Assembly (NCBI RefSeq): GCF_949628215.1
Contig: NC_134281.1
Coordinates: forward strand, 45,094,512 to 45,158,511
Length of the DNA stretch: 64,000 bases
Direction: 5' to 3'
From: Phalacrocorax aristotelis
Taxonomy: Eukaryota > Chordata > Aves > Suliformes > Phalacrocoracidae
Positions 28,369 through 37,472 of the stretch are shown here, piece after piece. Both the position numbers and the translations under genes were made by a program. A model generated the notes under the pieces. It worked only from the letters and a program-made list of their open reading frames with translations. It had not been told where the DNA came from and made no database searches. Every line of letters begins with the position of its first letter. Position 1 is the stretch's first letter.

Positions 28369-28382
28369 CACAATTAATTGTG
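28369..28382. other. Perfect 14-bp AT-rich palindrome
   Basis: CACAATTAATTGTG is its own reverse complement. It contains two abutting AATTA/TAATT homeodomain-type cores and sits in an AT-rich block (about 28300-28640) with forkhead-like TGTTTATTGAC and SOX-like CTTTGTT words. This could be a cis-regulatory element, but single-sequence motif matching is weak evidence. Confidence 0.3.
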
Positions 28383-29296
28383 AATGCTTTAGACATTTTT
28401 AAAGGCATAAGACAATACCTGAAGTTCCATTTTAAAAATATCCAGGTCAAAGGACACACATGTTTTTATTTTCTTATTTGAGGTATAATGTGTTCAAGGC
28501 AGATTTATGGCACAACCTTTGTTTATTGACTTGTACTTTTCCACATGAAACTAATGGAACATGACAGATGATATTTATGAGGCATGTGGTCTTGATTAAA
28601 TCATGTTAGACATTAAAACCTGATAAAAAACCAGATTTTAAAGGGTGGATTAATAGAAAAGGAGGCAGCATTGATTGGGGAGTTTACACGGAACAAGACA
28701 CGTTGGTCTTAGACTGCGTACTTGTAGGTGAGATATGTGGTTATAAAACTTCAGAAGCTGAAAAGAAAAAGATTAATAAGCTTTTGCTCTTTGGAAAGTT
28801 TGAGTTTTGTTTTTCTCCCTTTGTGAGCCACAGGCCACCTCGTATTTCTGGTCTTTCAAGTGAATTTATTCAGTTCTGCTTAAGAACTTGTGACCCTTTA
28901 TGGCCTACTGCTTTTACTGTTGGCCCTACATGCGTTCTGTATGCTTCAGGATTCCCAGTCAGCAGACCTGTGCAAACAGCCTTTGACACTGCTAAAAACT
29001 ACTCTGTAAACACGCTCTGAATTCTGCTTATGCAGGTGCAAATTGGGTAAATCAGCAAGAGTCAGATGGAGCTGCTTGTCCCCACCTTGATACGTGGGGC
29101 TTTGCACAGAATTCTTAGTAATAGGTTAGAGGGAATCACCCTGTGTAATATTTTGCATGTCAGCATAAGAGTATCCTCTAAGTATTTCCTGTGGAGAGCA
29201 ATTAGAGGATTTGGGTAAACATAAGAAGTGGGAACAGTGTGAATTTGTTTTCTTGTCTTAACTGAATATTATGTCTGAAGGGAAAACAGATACCTG

Positions 29297-29352
29297 CATT
29301 CTGCTTTCGGTTACACAGGTGCAAACCTGGAATATTGCCACTGATTTCAGAT
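29297..29352 (+). repeat. Degenerate amniote palindromic-repeat fragment
   Basis: ATTCTGCTTTCGGTTACACA followed by GGTGCAAACCTGGAATATTG and CCACTGATTTCAGA resembles one arm of the same class of old palindromic repeats suggested at 7447. One-armed and diverged; low confidence. Confidence 0.28.
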
Positions 29353-32300
29353 ACATGGATGTATCTAAGGACACATTCTGGCTTGGTGCAGCATTTTCAT
29401 TCTGAGTTTTAGCCTTCTGTGGCTGAATTTGTGCTAACCTGGATCCTCCGCAAAGCTGTGTCTTCCCTAAAGCAGACAAATTGCTGCGTGAGAAGATAGC
29501 CTTGAGGTCGTAAGTTGGGTTATATAGCATTTTAACCTCATATCAGCTTAGACTTTTAGAAGTACAGTTCATTACAAATATAAGAAAATTTTAAGTATAG
29601 TTTTTATGTCAATAAAGTAAAATTACATGTTGTTGTGCAATATTTACCTCCTTCCTGTAACTTCTTCATCAAAATGGAAAGACTTGTGCTGAATTAATAG
29701 CTGTTTACTTTTAATCTAAAATCAATATCTTTTCTGGACGAGATAATGGTAAAAATGTGTTGAAATTATAGGTTTCAAGTATTTAAATGAATAAGATGCT
29801 TCAGTATCTTCTATGGGGAAGAAATGCAAATTGTAGGTATATTTATGATTTGCTTTCATTTGGACTTCTCAAGACAGATAACTAAAAAACTTTGCAAAAT
29901 GAGAAAGCTATATAACAAATACAGTTTTCTGTGAATACAGTTGTTTTTATAAAGTGTTGTGTGATTTAATTTGGGTTAAAGCAAGACCTTGCACCTAGTA
30001 TCATCAGAGGAAGCTGTGTTTGAAAATCTGTTAGCTAAACTACAGCCCCGATTTCCAACAAATCCAGTGGAAATTCTTCTGTTTTCTCCTTTTTCTTTTT
30101 TTTCCCCCCACCCAGCTTGCTCACTAAAACATCCCTTCCAACCTGAGATTTTAGAATAGACCTTCTCTCCCATTAGTAAGTGAAAATCTTCATAATGCAG
30201 ATGCTTCCCTATAGAGATTTCAGCCCTCCTTCCCCAACTGTATGGCATAAGCCAAAACAACAGATGTTAGAGAATAAAACGAAGAGAATAGAAAATAGCA
30301 CTGGAAATAATACAGTGTTGTTATATCAATATTTTGCCTCCTAAAAGATTCAGCAGAATTTAAAAGACTTCAAATATGGGTTGAATAATAGATCAGAGAA
30401 TTAAAAAAAAAAAAGGGGGGGTGTTTGAGACTGAAAAGAATGTGAATTATTTTGTTGGGAACTGATGCAAATCAGAGATGCATAATGTTTATGCAAAAAG
30501 AAAAAGAGGGGGAGAAAATGGATGGTATTGCAGAAAATGCAGCATAGTCCCTCAGTCCTACATAAAATGGAAAAAAATTATCACTTTTAAAAAGGCAGTA
30601 TCTTCAAATGGGAAATGGGATGCTGTACATGAAGGGCAGGTAGAAGAGTATTTATTGTGTTTTGGCTTATACTAGTAATGGTACCCCTCAGCGTTGTGAG
30701 GGCATCACAAATCTCTGCCCTTATAGCCAGGTTGTTAGGTTTTGCTGGAGAAATAGTGCTTTTAATCATGAGTGAAAATGTCTGGTGATGATGGCCAGCA
30801 CTCAAGAGATGACAGACATCCTCCTTTCCCCAGCCAGGATCAACGTTCCCCACACCATTTCTAGATGATCTTTGCCAAGTCTGTTCTTACACACCACCAA
30901 GAACACAGATTCTGTGGCCCCTCTATCCTAATGCTTAGCTGTCTTTCACAGCCCTCTCCTTGATGTTTAAATGCTGTCTCGTTTGCTAAGTTTGACTTCT
31001 GTCAGCAAAATTCATTTGGAGTTTCATGTAGTGGTGCTAGCGATAAACCAGGTACTGGACCCAGAAATCCTCCTCTTGACTTAGATTTTTCTAAGTTTGT
31101 GTAAGCTGAAGGAAAAATGAATTCCTTCAGCTCCAACAGATATTGCTTCACTAGGAAAACTAGTTGCGCTATTAATGATTTCTGGTCTTATAAAAGAATT
31201 GTCCTTGGAGTCAAAGTGTTGGTACCAGGCTGCCAGGGAGGAAGGCCTGCAGTTATAACTTTCCTCTCAACATGGCATCCTACTGAAAAGATTCTTGCTG
31301 GCTCCCCCCAGCTTCTCTACTTCCTTTGGTCTGTCCTGCCATGCTTTGCCAGAACAGTTGTTCCCCTTCACCCTATTGCTTTTTCTTTGGCTTTTTTCTT
31401 TTTTTTTTTTCTTATTGCTGGTTTGTGTTTCTGCTTCTCCTGGCTGTGGAGGATGCAGACTGATGATGCTGGGGCATTGCTGAAGGAGGCTAAACAAGCT
31501 GGGCAGGAGGCCTTTAGAAGGTGCCTGTGTTGGCCAAATCATACATCAGGATTTCCCTGGATGGTGTGTGGGAAGTGAGGATAACCTATTGGCCATGGTG
31601 TTGGGTCCTTGTAAAGAGAGGAGTTCTTGTAAAGAAAGGACAGCTCTAAGGAAACCCAACTGGTATGCAGAGACAGTCACAGGGAGTGCTGTCACTGTAG
31701 GATAACTGAGCACTAGGTATCGCTGAGCTGAAGTCCTTGTCTAACATGCACCACTGTCTTGTGGTGCATCCTAGATAGTAAGAAACAGCCATATTTAAGC
31801 CCTTATTATCAAGCATGTTCAAAGCACTATGCTAGAGATATATATGGATACATAAATATATACTCAAGTACATACACATATAGCACTAGCATTGTGCCAT
31901 CTCTGTGCTGCTGGGAGACAGAAATGCCCCATTTCCTGCCATTAGAGCTTACTGGATCAAAGAAAAGAAGGGAGGAATATAAAATCCAGAGGCTGCAAGT
32001 AGTTTGTGTTTAATCTGCATTACTAATATAAACAGAAAGAACAACACTTATCAGCTCACTGTGATAATTATATCCTTGTGCTTGTAGCCAAGAATGGAGG
32101 GTATCATGCCATATAGAGCATATACATGTTATTTTCATGAATCAGCCAGGGAAGGCATCCAAGCTCTTTCAGTAGGTAGGTAAAGCGTTTGGCTAATTTT
32201 CAGATTCTGAAGCCATCTGGAAAAATTTAACCAAAATTATCTGCCTCAGAGTCCCAAGGTAAATCATTTTCCTACTTATACAATTGTTCCTCATTAAGCT

Positions 32301-32547
32301 AGTCAGGTTAGGGCTGATTAAACTGTGATGTTATAACTCATGCTTTTATAGAGCATTTTGTAGGTATAGTTCTGGTGGTGAGAGTGATACCAGTATAAGC
32401 CCCAACTGAGAACAACAGAAAAAATAGTTTAATGGAGTGAAATAAGCACTCCATGAAACAGAAAAAATTCTGTTCAGCTCTGTGAGGTTTAAGAAATTGT
32501 CCTTTCTGACAAATGTTTTATCTAAGTAGTTTGGTGTATACTGTAGT

Positions 32548-32612
32548 ACATATGTTTATACACTTATATATTAATATGTACTAAATATATATAATGTATA
32601 TTATAAATAATG
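32548..32612. repeat. AT-rich low-complexity tract
   Basis: Almost only A and T with TATATA words and short imperfect palindromes. No repeat unit is strictly kept. Simple low-complexity DNA. Confidence 0.6.
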
Positions 32613-33454
32613 TTTTTTGTGAATCAAAGATACTGAAGTGTCCTGCAACAGTAACAGTTTTGAAAAGCAGCAGCAGCAAATAATTCTCTCTTCAAAAGCA
32701 GCTTCATTACATTCTTTGTTTCTTCTCTGCATTCATAAGCAAAATCTTGTAACTGAGAAGCAGATGGAGAGGGAAGACTAACAGTGAATATTGTTCTTTT
32801 TTAAATTTAAGTGAAAAGAAGTTGATGAACCTGATGCTGTGTAAGTAGAGACATAATTCAGTGGGTATGAAATGTCCTTACTTTTAGTAATTTCCAGTGC
32901 TGCTCTTAATTTTAGAAAATATTCTGGAAATTGGTTGTTTCAGTTTTGGAAAGATCAATCTCATATGCCAGTATGCTGTCCTTATGTACTTGAGTAGTCT
33001 TGTTGGCTTCAAAGGTCTGCTTGCACAAGTGTATTATTAGTGAGCTTGGACTTACAGACCTGGCTGTGAAGTCCTTTAAATGGATCTGATTGGGATTTTT
33101 GGGTTGGATAAGGGCTAAATAGTCTGCACAGATGTGGCTTGACTGAGCATGTAAGAGCTGCAGCCAGATGACAGCGTTGCTGCCTCTCAGCTTCGGATCA
33201 GGGACATCCCTGGGAATGCCTCACAAGCTGTGTATATGTGATTAAATCCTTAATTTAGCTTTTTCATTTTGCCAAAAAAGGTGATATACTTGGCCTCCTG
33301 AGTCCAGTAAAATTTATTATGAACCCATGGTGTATAACCCAACTGAATGCCATCTGCCTCTGGTCACAGTGCTGAAGTCTAGCCATGTGGCTGTGTGTCA
33401 GATCTGAGTTTGGGGCCTGACCCTGCCTTGGCTTATCGTTACAATCCTGCATGA

Positions 33455-33555
33455 GTCAGGCAGATTCTCACTGCCTTGGGCTCGCTGCTTGCAGAATGAA
33501 GCTAGTGATACTTACCTGCTTTTATAAAGTGCTTAATGCCTGAGGAGAGAGTATG
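33455..33555 (+). repeat. Probable MIR-type SINE 3' part
   Basis: The run CTGCCTTGGGCTCGCTGCTT, then GCAGAATGAAGCTAGTGATA, CTTACCTGCTTTTATAAAGT and GCTTAATGCC follows the order of words in the core and 3' half of MIR elements (…GTAAAATG…GATAATACTTACCT…GTAAAGTGCTTA…). The tRNA-like head is not visible. Diverged, as expected for an element shared by all amniotes. Confidence 0.45.
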
Positions 33556-33760
33556 TGGGCCAAACCCACTGCATATAAGTAAATATTGTAACTCAGAAAT
33601 CCTTAGAGCTCCACTTTAGAGTGGTCAAAAGTAAAATTTCACTTAATGTGGAACTGATCAAACTATTGAATTCAGCAGCCCGTAAATGCAACCAAAACTA
33701 TGTGCAGGGAAAAAGAAATTTCTGGTGCCCATTTCTGTTCATGCCAACCACTACCTGTCC

Positions 33761-33780
33761 TTTTTTTTTTTTTTTTTTTT
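33761..33780 (+). repeat. Poly(T) tract, 20 T
   Basis: Twenty T followed by AAATTAAAAAACCCC. Could be the reverse-strand tail of a retro-insertion, but no source element is recognisable beside it. Confidence 0.85.
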
Positions 33781-34680
33781 AAATTAAAAAACCCCGAACT
33801 TTATTCCCGTTTGGAATGAGGTTTTTGAGTGCTAAGAATTACTCAAAGCTCATAAAATGCAGGGCTTGGAGCTACAATAACTAGTATTTCCAGGATGCAT
33901 ATCATCACCGAAGATGATAGTGGTGTGTGTGGGTGTGGGGACATGTGTGCTGTTGTAAAATACTAGGGAGTTTTACCAGACGGAAGAGTTCTCTGAAGCA
34001 AAGCTAAGCTGGTTAACACACACTCATTTCAGGCACGTACTTTAAATGTGTCCAACACTAAAAAATTTCATTTTTAATTAAGCTGGTGCCTTAGGAACTG
34101 TATCCTAGTGCAGTCTCTCTGAAATGGGAAGATAGACTCTTTCTCCTCAGTGCTGTTTATGCTTTTGTAACTGTGTGATTTTCACAAACTCCAGCAAAGG
34201 TAATATGTCAGATTAAGAAAAGAAACAGAATCAAACCCCAACCCCCTTTTTTCCCAATCCCATTTTGAATTGGGATAACGATCTTTTTACAGTATTGGGG
34301 AATTAACACTTACTTTCCTATAGTTGATTTGTCTTTTTTTTTTTTGGAACAGGGGCGATGCTTTGAGCTGCGTCTGTGAATCTTCAGGATGCCAGTTCTG
34401 TAACAATGTCAGGGTTACATTATGTAGGAGTTTTGCAACCCAGGTGGCATGAGAGAGATGTTTCTCACTGAAATGTCCATCCCTGGTGGGGACAGTAAAT
34501 GAGATCAAGTATGCCTCCTGTTTAGGACGAACAGCTGCAAGTCCAAGGCTCAGGGTGGACAGGCTAAAGAGCTGGTATAAGAGCCCTGAAGAAGCCATGT
34601 GGTGAAAGCAGAACCCCCCAGCCTGCAGCCTCTTTGGGTTCAGCCTTGGGTTAGTTTCTGAGTTAAGTCTCACAGCTCTT

Positions 34681-34712
34681 AAAAAAACAAAACAAAACAA
34701 AAACCAAACCAC
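34681..34712 (+). repeat. (AAAAC)n simple repeat
   Basis: A-rich simple sequence with four or so AAAAC/CAAAA units. A mirror (TTTTG)n tract lies near 61645-61668. No functional claim. Confidence 0.7.
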
Positions 34713-36740
34713 CACCTTGATTGAATTTGAAGGTTTCTCATCTCCTTTTAGTCCAGCAGACACTTTGTAGCTTTCCCCCATCTTACCCTTTTAGTCCCCC
34801 TTTGATTTCACCTCAAGGTACAGATTCCTTCTCTTGCCTGAGATCCCTGTGCAAGACTTCTTGATGGGATGGTTGCATTTCCACTGCATGTTTTGAGGTT
34901 TGTCTTTTGTTCTCTGTGCATTATCTAGTTCTTTCACATAAGTGCAATCTTGCAAATGCTTACAGATTACTTTGTAGACTTGAGAAGCCGCTGTTTTGCT
35001 CATAGAGCCTTCTGATACCTGTATGTAACTACCATGCAGGTTACATTAAAAACATTTAGAAGAGGGTTACATCTGTTCGTTCGCCACCTAGCTCTGAAAG
35101 ACTGATCTTGACCAGACTCTCTGCAGCTTCCCTGACAGTAGATGAAGTAAAGTCCCAGATTATGTTAAACTTGCAGTTTTGGGGTTGTTGCTTTCATTCC
35201 ATATAGGTTATTCAGGGTCTGATTCAGAAATCAGACTCTGATATTTTAATACTCATGTCTAAATGCTTACTGACCCCTCCCTCCCTTCTAACATAATACC
35301 TTTCTTGGCTGCTGCGAGTACCTCTTTGTTAAAGTGAGCTGGGAAGTTATTTGGAAGGGAATAAATAAAAACTAACATTAAGGTGTGGTTGCAAAATATT
35401 GCAGACCCTTTGAATGTTGGGTGTCTGCTTATTTTGGAGTGTTTGCTGGGCTAAACGTAACATGAATTTGTCTGTGATGTGTCATAGACTTATCAAAGCC
35501 AAGTTACTCATTAAAACAATGCTGAATTGGAAACATAATGCAGTAAACTAGCGTATAAATAAAAGGTTAGCAGAAAGGTAACTTGATATATGAAACCATA
35601 AAAGAGATTTCAGAATTAATGAGGGAGACAATATTTCTCCTGTAGGGACTTTAAGATTTGGTTGGAACAGTGTAACAGCAACACATTATTTATTTCTCAT
35701 GTTGCCTTATTCTTAGGCCCATGGGACCAGACAGGAAGGAATTAGAGAGCCCTATATTACAATTTAATTGCTTGAAGGAAAAATATTATTTTTTATTGTT
35801 AACCATTAGCTGCTTCTAGTTTTATTAAAGTCATAATGTCTATGCTGTAGCACCAATGTTTGCAGCCTGCAGTCAGGGATAAGAAAATTGTTCAATCACT
35901 ATAAGCTTTGTGGGGGAAAAGAAAAAAGAAAAGATGGAGAGTTGGGACTAGACCAGTGGCTGTTCAAGTGTTACATGTCTAAGAGTTGTATTTTCTTCCA
36001 TTTAGAGCAGAGCTGTGAAGAACTAGTCTTGATCTTTCACCGAAGAAGTGTTCACGTTATATCCACAGTTTTCATTGAGTTGAGCCAAACAAAAAGCTCA
36101 TGCTCTTTGTTTTTTGTTTTCTCTTCTTCATGTTGGCTTGGAATTTCTCTATAATGTAATGTTTTTTTGTCACTTAAATTGTTCATATTTTTTTAACCAC
36201 AGGTTAAAATTGTGACTTTATTTGGCCAGAGACATGCCTGTTCAATGTACAAGTTTGTTTTTTAGACAGGTTTGGGATTTTTTGCAAGGACGGGACAATG
36301 AGAGTCTTCTGCTTTTATAACTGATGTTCATTTTTGCAAAATAAAAATTCTCATGTGCCAGCTACACTGTGATGACTGTCCCCTACTGTGCTCTTGGCCT
36401 GTGGGAAAGGGGAGACAATGTAACTTAGCTTGGCTCACCCTGGAAAAAATATTTGAGAAGAATGATCTCACACCTGCTTCAGGCTAAAAATGCTTACTCC
36501 ATGAACAGACAGAACGGCTCAGCTGTTAAGCTGTGATGATTTGACCACATGGACAGATAAGCATAGCCGAGACATGTCTGTAATGCACAAAGCAGTGTGG
36601 TGACGGCAGTATAGTGGTTCAGCCTTGCATGTATCCACATGGAAGAGCTGACAGATAAATACAGTAATCCATTGCATTTTTGTGTAGACTTGGAACGTTT
36701 GCTTTCCATCATAGAAGCAGGAGGGCAGATTTCTTGCCAT

Positions 36741-36769
36741 GAATCTTTGAATCTTTGATTCAAAGATTC
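36741..36769. repeat. Short palindrome beside the numt
   Basis: The 10-mer GAATCTTTGA occurs twice with a 2-bp overlap (36741-36750 and 36749-36758). The second copy is mirrored by TCAAAGATTC at 36760-36769, giving a perfect inverted repeat with a single unpaired T between the arms. It ends right where the 10-bp repeat flanking the mitochondrial insertion begins. Confidence 0.85.
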
Positions 36770-36777
36770 CTTGATCC
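36768..36777 (+). repeat. Left copy of 10-bp direct repeat flanking the numt
   Basis: TCCTTGATCC here is repeated exactly at 37463-37472, and the mitochondrial-like sequence lies precisely between the two copies. This looks like a target-site duplication made by filling in a staggered break. Confidence 0.7.
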
Positions 36778-37462
36778 ATCAACACACAGAGCCCAAACCT
36801 AATGGCCCTAAACATCCGAAAAACTCACCCACTACTAAAAATAGTTAACACCTCCCTAATCGACCTCCCTACCCCCGCAAATATCTCCACCTGATGAAAC
36901 TTCGGCTCACTATTAGGCATCTGCCTAATAACACAAATCCTGACCGGCCTGCTACTAGCTACACACTATACCACAGACACAACCCTAGCATTCTTCTTTG
37001 CCTCCCACACTTGTGGAAATGTATAATATGGCTGATTAATCCGAAACCTACATGCAAATGGCACATCATTCTTCTTCATCTGCATCTATCTCCACATTGG
37101 ACGAGGATTCTACTATGGCTCCTACCTATACAAAGAAACATGAAACACAGGAGTTATCTTCCTACTCACCCTCATAGCAACTGCCTTTGTAGGATATGTA
37201 CTACCATGAGGACAGATATCTTTCTGAGGGGCTACAGTAATCACCAACCTATTCTCAGCCATCCCCTATATTGGCCAAACCCTTGTTGAATGGGCTTGAG
37301 GGGGATTCTCAGTGGACAACCCAGCATCAACCTGCTTTTTCACCCTACATTTCCTACTCCCCTTCATAATTGCAGGCCTTACCCTAATCCAACTTACTTT
37401 CCTACTTGAATTCGGATCAAACAACCCACTGGGTATCTCCTCAAACTGCAACAAAATCTCAA
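36778..37462 (+). pseudogene. MT-CYB (numt): Nuclear mitochondrial insertion (numt): partial cytochrome b
   Basis: From ATG at 36802 the sequence reads as the first about 220 codons of a bird mitochondrial cytochrome b (full length about 380) in the vertebrate mitochondrial code. In that code TGA is Trp (for example the WW pair at codons 31-32, 36892-36897). Recognisable blocks are [76 protein letters not shown] and [10 protein letters not shown]. Read with the nuclear code it is full of stops. Even in the mitochondrial code codon 75 is TAA (37024-37026) where cytochrome b has a conserved Gln, consistent with one C-to-T change. No frame-changing indel is seen. The 24 bases before the ATG are probably the ND5-cytochrome b junction. 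It cannot produce a respiratory protein in the nucleus. Several residues ([28 protein letters not shown]) differ from usual bird sequences, which suggests nuclear decay. Confidence 0.95.
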
Positions 37463-37472
37463 TCCTTGATCC
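37463..37472 (+). repeat. Right copy of 10-bp direct repeat flanking the numt
   Basis: Exact second copy of TCCTTGATCC. Cytochrome b similarity ends at or a few bases before this point (AACTGCAACAAAATCTCAA is the last mitochondrial-like stretch), so the repeat marks the right junction. Confidence 0.7.

Larger units (their letters stand above)
9618..36740 (+). other. Probable first intron, non-coding
   Basis: Over 27 kb follow the splice donor without any frame I can support as an exon. The sequence is AT-leaning with many T homopolymers on the plus strand (for example 9704, 9799, 11607, 12306, 13917, 24383 and 33761). Two longer chance-level frames exist, on the minus strand at 25179-25730 and 34287-34781, with no recognisable domain. 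Embedded repeats are listed separately. That this is intron of the gene starting at 9266 is an inference from the donor site and from the absence of a polyadenylated gene end. Confidence 0.45.

Noticed and set aside
30131-30157. Short stretch like a plus-strand CR1 3' end (ATCCCTTCCAACCTGAG)
   Set aside because: Under 30 bases and no terminal repeats or adjacent CR1 sequence; too short to call.
34287-34781. 164-codon open frame, minus strand
   Set aside because: Low-complexity start region and no recognisable family; partly built on poly-A/T stretches.
36894-37289. 131-codon plus-strand frame in standard code
   Set aside because: It is an out-of-frame reading of the mitochondrial cytochrome b copy, starting inside its tandem TGA (Trp) codons.
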